The position numbers and the translations under genes were made by a program. A DNA stretch of 64,000 nucleotides from JAPYTK01 sp964401935 (GTDB lineage Bacteria > Myxococcota_A > Polyangia > Polyangiales > Polyangiaceae): positions 1 through 64,000 of the forward strand of contig CAYOAL010000034.1 of NCBI GenBank assembly GCA_964401935.1, in the 5' to 3' direction. Positions 1-9,616 of the stretch are shown here, one piece after another; position 1 is the first letter of the stretch; every line of letters starts with the position of its first letter. The notes under the pieces are model-generated. The model did no database searches. It was not told the origin of the DNA and saw only the letters and a list, made by a program, of their open reading frames with translations.

Positions 1-51
1 CTCGCCGGACCGCGCCTCGAGGGGCCCCGCGAGGCCATGTCGGTCGGACCT

Positions 52-1623
52 TCAGTCGCAGACGCCGCGGTAGAAGCGCCAGTGTCCAGTGCCCACGCCG
101 TCCACGTCGCAGTCGTCGGCCACGACGAGATCGAGCACGCGATCTCCATCGAGATCCATCGCCGCGTACGAGAGCTCTCCCTGCACGCAGAGGGCCCCGT
201 CGTCGGCTGCGAGATCGTCGAGGGCGTCGAAGCCGTAGCCTGCGGGCAGCGTGAACGCGGCCGGCGCGGCGAAGCCTTCTGTCTCTGCGCGCAGCACGAG
301 CCAGTGCGTGGTGCCGACGTGCTCGTGATCGCAGAAGTCGGTCACCACCAGATCGGCGGCGCGGTCCCCATCCGCGTCGAGCACCGCGAAGCTGAGCTCG
401 CCCTCCACACAGCCGGCGCCCTCGTCGGTTTGGAGGTCGTCGAGCGCGTCGTTGGGCCAGCCGGGGAGCGACCACTCGGTGGGGGTGGTGACGAAGCCGT
501 CACCGTCGTTGAAGTAAATCAGCCAATGCTCGGTGCCCACCCCGCCATGGTCACAGGCGTCGGTCACCACCAGATCCGGGCGCAAGTCGCCATCGAGGTC
601 GCGCAGCCCATAGCTCAGCTCGCCCTCGAAGCACGCGCCACCGTCGCCAGCCACGTCGTCGAAATCGTCGCTCGTGAAGCCGGACGGGAGCGACCAGTAG
701 ATCGGGTTGGAGGAGAAGCCGGCGCCGTCGTTCACGTAGACGAGCCAGTGCTCGGTGCCCACCCCTTCGTGATCGCAGGCGTCGGTCACCACGAGCTCCG
801 GGCGCTCGTCGCCGTTCAAATCGATGGTGGCGTAGCTCAGCTCGCCCACCACGCAGAGGTTCGACTCGTCTTTTTGGAGATCGTCGAGCGCGTCGGCGCC
901 GTAGCCGAAGGGCAGCGACCACGCGAGCGGGAGATCGGCAAAGCCATCGCCTTGATTGAGGTACACCGACCAGTGGCTCGTGCCCACGCCGGCGTGGTCG
1001 CAGCGATCGGTCACCACCAGATCCGGCCGCAGATCGCCGTCCATGTCGAGGAGCCCGTAGCTCAGCTCGCCCTCCACGCAGGTGGTCCCGCCGTCGTCGG
1101 CGAGATCGTCGAGCTGATCGAGCGCGTAGCCGCCGGGCAGGGCCCACGCGAGGGGCTCCTCGGCGAAGCGGTCCCCCTGGTGGAGGTAGACGAGCCACTC
1201 GGTGGTGCCCACCTCGCCGTGGTCACAGCGATCGGTCACCACCAGATCCGGCCGCAGATCGCCATCCATGTCGCGCAGCCCATAGCTCAGCTCCCCCTCG
1301 ACGCACAAAGAGCTGTCGTCGGCGGCGACATCGTCGAGCTGCTCGGCGTCGAAGCCGCTCGGCAGCGCGAAGGCGACGGCGGGCTCGAAACGACAGGCCT
1401 CGGGCGGGATCTCCGCGGTCCCTCCTGCGCCGGCGCCCGTGGAGGACGACGACGAGCTGCTCGGTCCGGTCGCTCCGCCCCCCGCGCCCCCGTCGCCGGG
1501 GAGGCGCGGGGTGGCCCGGAGGCGCCCCGGACCGCCGCCGTCTTCGTGCGGCGCACACATCGACGTCGTCGCGGCAAGGAGGGCGGCGCTCAGCCACGAG
1601 AGGACGCGGACCGATCGTTTCAC
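52..1623 (-). CDS. Exported VCBS/FG-GAP-like six-repeat protein
   Basis: A 523-residue exported protein. An N-terminal hydrophobic signal (residues 5-20) is followed by a possible lipidation Cys23, although Met at -1 makes the lipobox atypical. A Gly/Ser-rich linker (about 28-70) leads to six tandem repeats of about 73 residues filling 85-523. Each repeat has a 'LDD' entry, a conserved pair of cysteines (LCVEGELSY and TDxCDH) and a calcium-loop-like DxDGD followed by PDLVVTD. This resembles VCBS/FG-GAP propeller blades, which bind calcium and often serve adhesion or surface display; the paired cysteines suggest one disulfide per blade. The start is GTG. Its target is not recognisable. The next two genes are also exported propeller proteins on the same strand, but 60-110 bp gaps make co-transcription uncertain. 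Confidence 0.8.
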   Translation of the reverse strand: MKRSVRVLSWLSAALLAATTSMCAPHEDGGGPGRLRATPRLPGDGGAGGGATGPSSSSSSSTGAGAGGTAEIPPEACRFEPAVAFALPSGFDAEQLDDVAADDSSLCVEGELSYGLRDMDGDLRPDLVVTDRCDHGEVGTTEWLVYLHQGDRFAEEPLAWALPGGYALDQLDDLADDGGTTCVEGELSYGLLDMDGDLRPDLVVTDRCDHAGVGTSHWSVYLNQGDGFADLPLAWSLPFGYGADALDDLQKDESNLCVVGELSYATIDLNGDERPELVVTDACDHEGVGTEHWLVYVNDGAGFSSNPIYWSLPSGFTSDDFDDVAGDGGACFEGELSYGLRDLDGDLRPDLVVTDACDHGGVGTEHWLIYFNDGDGFVTTPTEWSLPGWPNDALDDLQTDEGAGCVEGELSFAVLDADGDRAADLVVTDFCDHEHVGTTHWLVLRAETEGFAAPAAFTLPAGYGFDALDDLAADDGALCVQGELSYAAMDLDGDRVLDLVVADDCDVDGVGTGHWRFYRGVCD

Positions 1624-1686
1624 GGGTCAAGCCTGACCTACGCTGCGGCGTCGGTCAATCGGCGAGGGTCGCCCCGCCTCCCGGCG

Positions 1687-3270
1687 TCAGGGGTCGAGCG
1701 TGGCGACGAACGCCCGCGGCTCGGGGCCAGCGACCTCGAGCGTCTGGTCGGGGGAAACCTGCCACGACGAGGAGATGCCTCCGGCCGTGAAGACCCTCCC
1801 GTCGTCACCGCTGGCGACCCCGAAGCCGGCCGCCTCGTCGACGACCGAGACGGGCGCGGCTCGGGCGTCGACGTGCAGCAGCACCTCCACACCAGCGGGC
1901 AGCATGCCGGTGGCGCGAAGAACGAAGGGCTGAAGCATGGGGGGAGAGAGCCCGGGAAAGAACGCCCCCTCGCCCTTCCCGACGATGAGGGTGTCGCCGG
2001 TCGCTGGCTCGAAAAGGAGCGCGTGCACGAAGACGCGCGCGTCCTCGCCCGCGCCGAGGTGCACGTAACGGTTGTTGAGCGCGGTCACCGCGCTCGCGGT
2101 GTAGCCATACTCGCTGGCGAACGCCTGTGGAGAACCGCCGCCGCCGCGGGTCAGCATGGCGTTGGCCAAGGTGACGTCGTCGGTGAAGGTGCCCCCCACG
2201 TGGAGGGTGGAGTCGTCGACGATGGCCACCGCGGTCGCCTTCACCTCCCCCGCGCCGGCGGGAAGAATCGCGGCGGGGGGGACGCCGGAGGTGTCGACGT
2301 CGATCACGGTGACGAAGCCACGCGTGACGTTGCCGTTGTTGGGGTTCAGCACGGTGGCGGTGTCCACGAGGAGCGTGGTGTTGGGGAAGTGGCCGACGAC
2401 CGCGAGCTTGTCGTTACGCACGTCGAAGCCGCGCACCACCGTGCCGCCGTTGTTGTCTACGCCGTCGTGAAACCGAAAGGTCTCGACGATCGATCCCGGG
2501 ACCGCGGGGCCGAAGGCGAGGACGAAGCCGTCGAGCTGGGTCGCGTTGTTCGCGCCGCAGGTGAACACGGGGAGGCCTTCCGTCTCTATCGGATCGAAGT
2601 AGGTGAGCGCCGCGCGGCAGACACCTCCCACCCAGACGCCGGCCTCGTGCACCTTCATGTGGTTGATCTGGGTGGTGGCGGCGAGGAGCTCGGCATGCCA
2701 GATGGGCTCGCCGTCGTCGTCGAGCTGCGCCACGAACGAGGCGTTGCCCGGGGCCGCGCCGGCCACGAACACGCCGTACATCTCGTGGACCACGACGTGG
2801 CGCGCGCTGACGTACTTCTCGGCGTCCTCTGCGAGGAGGTGCTTGGCCCAGGCGATGTCGCCGTCGCCGTCGATGCGCAGCACGAACGCCTCCTCTCTCG
2901 AGGTCGTCTGCGTGAGGCCGAGCTCGTCGATCGCGCCCTCGTACTCGCCGACGATCAGGCATCCCCCCTCCGGCAGCGGCGTCACCGCGTGCGCGATCAT
3001 CACGCCGTCGGTGCTCAAGAGCGCGGCGGCGAGGGTCGTCGCGCCGTCTGCACACGGCGCTGCGTCACCCGGTGTGCCGCCGCCACCTCCGACACCCCCG
3101 CCAGCCCCGCCCTGGCCCCCGCCCCCCTGCGCCGCGCTCGTGCTGGCGCCGCCGGCACCGGCGCCCCCCGACCCAGCCGCGCTGTGGCCCACCCGAAGAT
3201 CCGCTCCCCCAGAGACGAGCTGACAGCTCGCCGCTGCGAACCATGCGGTTATCCACGCCCAGAGCTTCAT
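1687..3270 (-). CDS. Gly-rich-linker lipoprotein, beta-propeller
   Basis: A 527-residue predicted lipoprotein. A short signal peptide ends in the lipobox AAASC (Cys16), followed by an Ala/Gly/Ser-rich spacer to about residue 75. The rest looks like a beta-propeller with repeated 'GDGDIAWAKHL' and 'VGGTFTDDVTL' strands, similar to SBBP-type propellers common in myxobacterial surface lipoproteins. Strand pairs such as 'GVFVAGAAP' and 'HVGGTF' recur about every 45-55 residues. No catalytic motif is visible. It is probably anchored to the outer membrane. The start is ATG with AGGAAG almost touching it. Function unknown; it is related in style to the genes at 3380 and 34361. Confidence 0.8.
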   Translation of the reverse strand: MKLWAWITAWFAAASCQLVSGGADLRVGHSAAGSGGAGAGGASTSAAQGGGGQGGAGGGVGGGGGTPGDAAPCADGATTLAAALLSTDGVMIAHAVTPLPEGGCLIVGEYEGAIDELGLTQTTSREEAFVLRIDGDGDIAWAKHLLAEDAEKYVSARHVVVHEMYGVFVAGAAPGNASFVAQLDDDGEPIWHAELLAATTQINHMKVHEAGVWVGGVCRAALTYFDPIETEGLPVFTCGANNATQLDGFVLAFGPAVPGSIVETFRFHDGVDNNGGTVVRGFDVRNDKLAVVGHFPNTTLLVDTATVLNPNNGNVTRGFVTVIDVDTSGVPPAAILPAGAGEVKATAVAIVDDSTLHVGGTFTDDVTLANAMLTRGGGGSPQAFASEYGYTASAVTALNNRYVHLGAGEDARVFVHALLFEPATGDTLIVGKGEGAFFPGLSPPMLQPFVLRATGMLPAGVEVLLHVDARAAPVSVVDEAAGFGVASGDDGRVFTAGGISSSWQVSPDQTLEVAGPEPRAFVATLDP

Positions 3271-3379
3271 CTTCCTCGAGCATACACGCCGCGCGCGCCG
3301 CCCGGTGAGGCCTCGCGTGGGAGCGGGCGCGCGGCACGGCGAGGGGCGAGAGCGCCCCCCGCCGGCAGCCGCTCTGGCG

Positions 3380-5821
3380 CTAACGCGGACTCACACGAAA
3401 GCGCTTCAGCGTGTCGCGGTAGGGGCTCTCGCGGAGGGCGAGCCAGAACGTGGCGTCGGGCCCGGCGGTGACCGCGAGCACGCCGCCCCAGCCAGCGTCC
3501 TGGGCGACCTCGAGCGATCCCCGGGACGCGAGCCCGTCCGGGGTGGGCTCGTTGACGGTCACGCGATAGGGGTGCGCCGTGCTCGTGTGATGAACGATGG
3601 CGATGAGGCCGTTGGAGAGCGCCGCGACGTGCTGTGTGCCGACCGCCCAATCCCCCTGGGTGAGCGCGTCGCCAGCCGCAGACAGCGCGGTCACGCGGCT
3701 CGCGTTGTGCGAACCCTGGCTCCGCGAGACGGCCGCCACCAACGTGCCGTCGCCGAGCGCTTGGAGGTTCCCCTCGGTCACGACCGGTCGGGAGAAGTAG
3801 CTCCCGAGCACGGGGCCAAACAGATCCCCGTCGAGCGCGCCCCCCGCCACCACCGAGCCGGTATCCCCGATCCGAGCGAGCCCTCGGCCCTGGACCACGC
3901 CGAGCAGCGGGTGCTCGAGGGAGCTCCGCCCCACCAGCACCAGCTCGCCGCGGGCGCCGTTGAAGACACCCGCCCGACACTCCGTGATCTTCGGAGCGCT
4001 CCCCTCCGTCACCGCCACCTCGAAGGCGTCGTCGAGGTCGCCGCCGGCGCTGTAGCGGAGCGCCCAACAGTCGACGTGCGGCGTGCCCCGATAGCTGCCC
4101 GGGGAGCCGTACACGAACACCCGGTCCTCCGCGTCGACGAGCACCCCCGCCGGATAGTCCTCGGGGCCGCTGTCATACTCCGCCTCCCAGTCGGTCGAGC
4201 CGTCGAGGTGCAACCGGCGGGTGACCCAACCGAATTGCCCCACCGTCGCCACCACCAACGAGCCGTCCGAAAACACCGCGATGTCGGGGTGGGCGGGGGT
4301 GTCGAGGTCGGGCGTGAACGACGGGAACATGAAGGTGTGGGGCCAGGAGCCGCTCGCGGGCTGCCCGCTCGCGTCGAGGCGAGCCACCGCCCAGCTGGTG
4401 CCATCGCGGGTGAGCACGTACAGCCCGCCATCGGGCGACGCGACGGCCCGGGCCACGTCGCCGCTCACCGCGGTCGCGTCCACGTTCGCGAGCTCGGTGA
4501 TGGCCTGCGTCGCCACCGGGAGCTCGGGCTCGGGGCCCGGCCCCTCGGCCACGGTCGTCGCCGCGTCGTAGCGGGTGAGGCGGACGCGGGGCCCAGGGAC
4601 GGAGCTCGCCTGCCACAACACCCACACCGCGTCGCCCTGCACCCGCACGTCGGTGATCATGCCGTCGGCGCCGGGCTCGAAGCTCGCGCTGGCCAGCGGG
4701 AACGGCTCCGCGAAGCTCGTGTCGACGACGGAGATCTCGATCGGCGCGCTCGTCATCAGCTGGCGGGCGAGCAGCGCGTGAGGTGCGGTGCGAAGGGGGA
4801 GCAGACGCGCCCGGGACGCCTCCCACCGATCGACGGGTGTGTCCGCCGACACGCGCACCTGGAGCGAGATCGGGTGCACGTCGCGGGAGTCGACGCCGGT
4901 CCACTCGTTCACGAACACCCCGCCGTCTTCGTCGACGACGATCCGCGGCACCGTCGTGGCGCCCTGGCTCGAGAACGAGCCGACGAGGGTGTTGCCGGAG
5001 TGGACGTCGCGCGAGGTGGTGCCGCTCGCGAGATCTGCGCTCACGCGGTGAAGCGACGGTCGCTCGATGGGGACTGCGCTCCAAGCCACGTCGACCGCTG
5101 CGTAGCCCAACACGACGAGCTCCCCAGTGCCCGCGTCGAGGGTGGCGCCGGTGCAGCGGACGATCTGTCCGTCGTCGCCGGCCTCGTTGGGGGCGAGGTA
5201 GACCGGCTGCGGCACGCCCGCAGCGTCGAAGGGCGCGAGGCGGCAACGGTTGGCAAGCCCCGCACCGAGCTGGGTGGTGAGCAGCGCGACACCGCCGCTC
5301 GCGGTGACCGTGAGGTCCATCCCGTACTCGTTCTGTTCGGTCGCGTACGACGCTGTCCACTGCTCGCTGCCGTCGGGAGCGATCCGAGACAAGAGCCACT
5401 CGCTCGCCCCGGGCACCGCCGTCACCGCGGAGCCGTCGGGGAGCGCGGTCACGAACAGCGCGCCACCCTGGAAACCGTCGGGCGTCGACACCGCGACCGG
5501 CCAGCCGGGGACGACCTCTCCCTGCGCGTCGACCCGCACCACCACTCCAGCGAAGTCGAAGTCGTAGCCGCCCACGAAGAAGTGGCCGTCTCCCGCTGGC
5601 ACCAGCGCTCGCGCCTGGGCCACCTCCGCGAGCCCCACCGAGAAGGCCTCGGTGAGCGACCAGGCGTCGTGCGTGAGCGGTTCCCCGCCGCCCGCGCCGC
5701 CGCCACCGTCGCCTGCGCCGGAGCCGCCTCCGCCGCTCGAGGTGGCGTCCTCATCGCACGCCAGAGACACCACGGAGAGAATGGAAAGGGCGAAAACGCC
5801 AATACGTCCACGTGTAAGCAA
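3380..5821 (-). CDS. Large propeller-type lipoprotein
   Basis: An 813-residue predicted lipoprotein: signal peptide with lipobox SLAC (Cys22), a Ser/Gly-rich spacer to about residue 47, then a long all-beta region with repeated units of the type 'DxxGxVxWA-YDSGPEDYPAGVLVDAEDRVFVYGS', consistent with one or two beta-propellers. Motifs such as 'PDGGLYVLTRDG' and 'FSDGSLVVATVG' look like blade strands. The start appears to be TTG with GGGAG about 8 nt upstream; there is no ATG before the signal peptide. No enzyme motif is visible. It is divergent from the host-attachment-type gene at 6058. Surface binding or structural role inferred only. Confidence 0.78.
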   Translation of the reverse strand: MLTRGRIGVFALSILSVVSLACDEDATSSGGGGSGAGDGGGGAGGGEPLTHDAWSLTEAFSVGLAEVAQARALVPAGDGHFFVGGYDFDFAGVVVRVDAQGEVVPGWPVAVSTPDGFQGGALFVTALPDGSAVTAVPGASEWLLSRIAPDGSEQWTASYATEQNEYGMDLTVTASGGVALLTTQLGAGLANRCRLAPFDAAGVPQPVYLAPNEAGDDGQIVRCTGATLDAGTGELVVLGYAAVDVAWSAVPIERPSLHRVSADLASGTTSRDVHSGNTLVGSFSSQGATTVPRIVVDEDGGVFVNEWTGVDSRDVHPISLQVRVSADTPVDRWEASRARLLPLRTAPHALLARQLMTSAPIEISVVDTSFAEPFPLASASFEPGADGMITDVRVQGDAVWVLWQASSVPGPRVRLTRYDAATTVAEGPGPEPELPVATQAITELANVDATAVSGDVARAVASPDGGLYVLTRDGTSWAVARLDASGQPASGSWPHTFMFPSFTPDLDTPAHPDIAVFSDGSLVVATVGQFGWVTRRLHLDGSTDWEAEYDSGPEDYPAGVLVDAEDRVFVYGSPGSYRGTPHVDCWALRYSAGGDLDDAFEVAVTEGSAPKITECRAGVFNGARGELVLVGRSSLEHPLLGVVQGRGLARIGDTGSVVAGGALDGDLFGPVLGSYFSRPVVTEGNLQALGDGTLVAAVSRSQGSHNASRVTALSAAGDALTQGDWAVGTQHVAALSNGLIAIVHHTSTAHPYRVTVNEPTPDGLASRGSLEVAQDAGWGGVLAVTAGPDATFWLALRESPYRDTLKRFRVSPR

Positions 5822-6057
5822 GGGGGAATCTCCCGCGACCGAGCTCGACGACTCGGATCGCTATGTTGCGCGGGGGGCTCGAAGAAAGCGGGCGGCGCGA
5901 GGCCGTCCTACCCGTCGTACGAGGGGGCTCACGGCGTCCTCCCCCGCGAGCGCGTCCGATCCCTGCTCCCCCGGGCTCGAGCGTTTCGTCGGCGCGCTGC
6001 GTCAACTTCGCTCACTTCGCGAACGCGAGCCCGACGCACTGCGGCTACAATCCGCTC

Positions 6058-6477
6058 ATGAACACCTGGATCGTCGTGGCGCACCGAGGCGGAGCGAGGC
6101 TGGTGGAGGTGAGCGACAGCGACGAGATGTCGGTGGTGGAGACGCTCGAGCACCCCGAGGCGCGCACCAACGATCGGCCGTCGTCACGCGGCGGCCGTGA
6201 GCCCGTCTCCGATCGCGGCCATCACGAGCGGCCGCCGCTCGACGCGGTTCGCGACCACGACGCCGACGTGTTCGCCCACGAGCTCGCGGCGCGGCTCAAG
6301 CGGGGGCGCACCGACCATCGCTACCGAGAGCTCGTGCTCATCGCCGCCCCCCGCTTCTTGGGCGCGCTGCGGCAGGCGCTCGACGGCGCCACCAGCGCGC
6401 TGGTGCGCGGCACCCTCGACAAGGACTACGCGGGGCTCTCGGATCGCGAGCTCTTGCAGCGCCTCGAGCGCCTCTGA
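6058..6477 (+). CDS. Host-attachment-type small protein
   Basis: A 139-residue protein starting MNTWIVVAHRGGARLVEV. The pattern of an N-terminal 'W(I/V)VVAxxxxARL' strand, a central acidic/basic loop and a C-terminal 'ELVLIAAPRFLGALRQAL' segment matches the 'protein required for attachment to host cells' family (Host_attach, PF10116), whose biochemical role is unknown. Central residues 45-75 are rich in Arg, Asp and His. The frame is open further upstream, but the residues before this ATG are arginine-rich and look non-coding, so 6058 was chosen. It stands alone between divergent and unrelated genes. Confidence 0.7.
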   Translation: MNTWIVVAHRGGARLVEVSDSDEMSVVETLEHPEARTNDRPSSRGGREPVSDRGHHERPPLDAVRDHDADVFAHELAARLKRGRTDHRYRELVLIAAPRFLGALRQALDGATSALVRGTLDKDYAGLSDRELLQRLERL

Positions 6478-6580
6478 GCGCGCCCGCTTCGCCGCCGGCG
6501 GCCGCTCGGCGGCGGCGGCCCTCGCGACCGCTGCGCGCCCGAGCCTCGGCGCGGTGGAGCGGCGGTGATATGCGAGGAGG

Positions 6581-8200
6581 ATGGCACGGTCGAGTCGTTG
6601 GCTGCTCTTGACGGCGTGGGCGCTCACCGCCTGCGGCGACACCGAGCCCTCGGAGGTGGTGTTCCCGGAGCGCGACTGGGAGGCGGAGGCCGACACGCTC
6701 CTCGCCGGCGACGACTGGTATCGCCACGCGATGTTCTACGAGGTGTTCGTGCGCTCGCTGCAGGACAGCGACGACGACGGCATCGGCGATCTCCCCGGTC
6801 TCATCGCTCGCCTCGATGATCTCGGCGCGCTCGGGGTGGACGCGCTGTGGCTGATGCCCATCACGCCCACACCGTTCTTCGACTCCGGCTACGACGTGTC
6901 GGACTACGAGGCCATCAACCCCGACTATGGCACGATGGACGACTTCGACCGCCTCCTCGAGGAGGCGCACGCGCGTGGGATTCGCGTGGTGATCGATCTC
7001 GTGCTCAACCACACCTCGAACGAGCACGCCTGGTTCCAGTCGTCGCGTGCCGATCCCACGGGCGAGCACGGCGACTTCTACGTGTGGTCCGACACCCCCT
7101 CCCACCCCGACGTGGGCTGCGGGGTGCACAACCCGACGTTCGGCGACTCGGCGTGGACCTTCGACGAGACCCGCGGACAGTACTACTTCCATCGCTTCTA
7201 TCCCGAGCAGCCCGACCTCAACTACCGCAACGAGGCGGTGGTGGAGGCGACCCTCGACGTCGCGCGGTTCTGGCTCGAGCGCGGCGTCGACGGCTTCCGC
7301 TGTGACGTGGTCGCGCTGCTCTACGAGTCGGCGAGCGCGTGTGAGCTGCTCGATGAGACCAAGGCCTACGTCCGAGAGCTGCGAGCGCTCGTGGACGAGT
7401 ACGAGGGCACGGTGCTGGTGGCGGAGCCCACCAACTTCGACGAGACCGCGCCGTACTACGGCGACGGCGACGACATGTTCCACATGACGTTCAACTTTGC
7501 CTATGGCTACTTCTGGGGCTTTCACTTCGCGAGCGGCAACGCCGCCCGCATCGAGGAGTCGTTCGCCGCGCGCGCCACCCATCCCGCCGGCGCCCAGGAG
7601 GCGCTCGTCATCGGCTCGCACGACGTGGCCCGTGCCCACGCCGCCGCCCTCGGTGACGACACGGTCCACCGCCGCGCGGCGCTGTTGCAGATGACCATGC
7701 CGGGCACCCCCTTCATCTACTACGGCGAGGAGGTGGGCCTGCGGCCGGGCACCGCGCAGGTGGTGGACAACCGCGACGCCGCGCGCACGCCGCTCACGTG
7801 GACGGCCGAGGGGCCGGGCTTCGGCTTCACCGCCGGCACCCCTTGGCTCCCCTTCGGCGCCGAGCCGGAGGCGAGCGGGGTGGAAGCGCAGGCAGCCAGC
7901 GCGGGCTCGATGTATGCGTTCTACCGCGCGCTCCTCGGCCTGCGCCGGGGCAAGGCGGTGTTCGGGGTCGGCGAGGTCACCTGGCTCGCGAGCGACGACC
8001 CGTCGGTGCTGGCCTACCTGCGCGACGACGGCGACCTCGCCTATCTGGTGGCGATCAACCTCGACGCGAGCGAGATCTCGGCCACGCTCTCCGGCGCGGA
8101 GCTTCCCCCCCAGGGTCAGCGCGTGCTCGGGGACGGGGCCTACGACGGCGGATCGGTGACGGTGGCCGCCAACACCGGGGTCGTCTTCCGCCTGCGGTGA
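6581..8200 (+). CDS. Exported GH13 alpha-amylase-family lipoprotein
   Basis: A 539-residue glycoside hydrolase of family 13. A signal peptide with lipobox LTAC (Cys18) places it outside the cytoplasm as a lipoprotein. The (beta/alpha)8 motifs are clear: region I near 105-117 (DVSDYEAINPDYG), region II 138-149 (IDLVLNHTSNEH), region III 237-244 (DGFRCDVV, nucleophile Asp242), region IV acid/base Glu282 (VLVAEP) and region VII at 345-351. In the last, the usual NHD reads SHD (Ser346-His347-Asp348), so the transition-state Asp is kept but the preceding Asn is replaced. A C-terminal beta domain (about 455-539) follows. The region II signature resembles oligo-1,6-glucosidase and trehalose-synthase relatives more than true endo-amylases. 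It probably acts on alpha-glucans or maltooligosaccharides; exact specificity cannot be read. Confidence 0.88.
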   Translation: MARSSRWLLLTAWALTACGDTEPSEVVFPERDWEAEADTLLAGDDWYRHAMFYEVFVRSLQDSDDDGIGDLPGLIARLDDLGALGVDALWLMPITPTPFFDSGYDVSDYEAINPDYGTMDDFDRLLEEAHARGIRVVIDLVLNHTSNEHAWFQSSRADPTGEHGDFYVWSDTPSHPDVGCGVHNPTFGDSAWTFDETRGQYYFHRFYPEQPDLNYRNEAVVEATLDVARFWLERGVDGFRCDVVALLYESASACELLDETKAYVRELRALVDEYEGTVLVAEPTNFDETAPYYGDGDDMFHMTFNFAYGYFWGFHFASGNAARIEESFAARATHPAGAQEALVIGSHDVARAHAAALGDDTVHRRAALLQMTMPGTPFIYYGEEVGLRPGTAQVVDNRDAARTPLTWTAEGPGFGFTAGTPWLPFGAEPEASGVEAQAASAGSMYAFYRALLGLRRGKAVFGVGEVTWLASDDPSVLAYLRDDGDLAYLVAINLDASEISATLSGAELPPQGQRVLGDGAYDGGSVTVAANTGVVFRLR

Positions 8201-8269
8201 CGCCGCGCGCGCCGTCAGCGCAGTAGAGGGGGCAAGCCATCGAGCTGGCCCCCAAAAGACCTCGGTCGC

Positions 8270-8623
8270 TCAGTCGGCCGCCGAGCAGTATCCCGAGGAC
8301 GCTTGCGGGAGGATCTGGCAGGTGCTTCCGCTGCCAGCCTTGTCCTCGCACTCGGCGTCGCCTTCGCACGGGATGAAGCAGATCGACGCGTCCGTTCCCT
8401 GGGGATCGCCGCAGATCTGCCCGTCGTCACAGTCGGACGAGTCCTCGCACGACGCGCCCAGCGTGTCGCCGCACCCGGCGCCGGCCAAGACGAGGACGAG
8501 CGTGCCGAGGAGCGGCGCGATCACGGGCCACCGCCCGAGGTAACGCGCGGCGCGCGACGACGAACGCGTCTCAACCGGCGTCCCTGCGAGGACGCCTCTA
8601 CATTCGAGCGAAGGGTGATTCAT
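8270..8623 (-). CDS. Small Cys-rich lipoprotein
   Basis: A 117-residue protein with a hydrophobic stretch 34-50 ending in a lipobox-like GAGC (Cys51). A small cysteine-rich domain follows with six to eight cysteines in DxSxCxDSSDCDDGQIC and CEGDAECEDKAG patterns, typical of small disulfide-rich modules in myxobacterial surface proteins. ATG at 8623 has a good GAGGT ribosome-binding site, but it gives a 33-residue arm before the signal core; a GTG at 8524 would give a normal lipoprotein signal (MIAPLLGTLVLVLAGAGC). Function unknown. Confidence 0.65.
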   Translation of the reverse strand: MNHPSLECRGVLAGTPVETRSSSRAARYLGRWPVIAPLLGTLVLVLAGAGCGDTLGASCEDSSDCDDGQICGDPQGTDASICFIPCEGDAECEDKAGSGSTCQILPQASSGYCSAAD

Positions 8624-8791
8624 GGGACCTCATGCGCGGTCGAGTCGACCGTGTCTCCCCGCATGGGGCCACGCTTTCAATGCCGAGTCCAGCGGCTCGG
8701 AGTGCGCCGCGCTCGCGGTCCCGGGCTCGCCACGGGACGGCGCGCAGCGTAGCCTGTTCCCGGGCCGCGGCGTCGTCGCGGCGGGTGGCCA

Positions 8792-9568
8792 ATGTCGAGC
8801 CTCGGGTACCTCGCGATCGCGATCGCCGCCGCCGTGACGGTGTCGGTGGCGCGGGGCGAGCTGCTCCTCGCGCGCCCGGTCCTGCTCGTCCCGCCTGCGC
8901 TCGGCCTCGTCGCGATCGCCATGCTGCTCAGGGTCGAGCACCGGACGCGGCGCCGGCTCCGCGCGCTCGTCACCGAGCGCCCCGAGATCGTGCTCGCGCA
9001 GCTGCCATGCGACGAGGCGACCCACCGCTGGTCGGTCGACGCCATCGCCGCGACGCGAACCGCGCTGTTGCTCGGCACGACCACGCTCCTCGTCGGCTTC
9101 TATGCGTTCCTGGCCGCGGCCGTCACGCTCGAGGCGCCGCTCGGCGCGCTGGAGTTGGCCGTCGGCTGGGCGGCCGGGTGGTTCGGCTTGTTCGGCTTCC
9201 TTCTTGCGCGCGGCCGCGAGCGTGCCCTGGCCGATCCGGCGCGCACGACCGTTCTGACGCGCGCGTTCGTGATGGTCGGCTCGCGGATCCGGCTTTTCGG
9301 CGTCGAGCCGCTCGCGCCGGACACCGGCACCGAGCGCTGGCTCACCGAGGCCGCGCTCGAGCCGGGGGCCGGCAAAGGCGCGCCGCCGTGGGTGCTGGTG
9401 CTGCGATTTCTGACGCTCTACCGCCATCGCCTGCAGCCCAACGAGCTCCGCGTGGGCGTGCCGAGGGGCGGTGAAGCCGAGGCCCGACGCGCGCTTGTCG
9501 CGCTCGAGGCGATCGCCGCCGAGGCCCGCGCCTCCGAGGACCTCGCGCGCTACCGCGCCCGACCGTGA
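8792..9568 (+). CDS. Hypothetical four-helix membrane protein
   Basis: A 258-residue protein with a GTG-free ATG start and four likely transmembrane helices at about 2-20, 26-47, 86-112 and 117-137, arranged as two hairpins. A cytoplasmic loop (48-85) is rich in Arg and Glu, and the soluble C-terminal half (about 140-258) is highly charged, ending in an Ala/Arg/Glu-rich helix. I do not recognise the family and see no catalytic motif. It is convergent with the asparaginase gene (48-bp gap). Confidence 0.6.
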   Translation: MSSLGYLAIAIAAAVTVSVARGELLLARPVLLVPPALGLVAIAMLLRVEHRTRRRLRALVTERPEIVLAQLPCDEATHRWSVDAIAATRTALLLGTTTLLVGFYAFLAAAVTLEAPLGALELAVGWAAGWFGLFGFLLARGRERALADPARTTVLTRAFVMVGSRIRLFGVEPLAPDTGTERWLTEAALEPGAGKGAPPWVLVLRFLTLYRHRLQPNELRVGVPRGGEAEARRALVALEAIAAEARASEDLARYRARP

Positions 9569-9616
9569 CGCGACGTGCCCCGGCGCAGAGCGCCTCATCG
9601 GACACGGCGACGACGG

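Noticed and set aside
37..3471. Long plus-strand ORF (1144 codons) opposite the first two secreted protein genes
   Set aside because: It is rich in Arg, His, Glu and Val with no domain or signal peptide, as expected for the opposite strand of high-GC genes, and the minus-strand products have clear repeats and lipoboxes.
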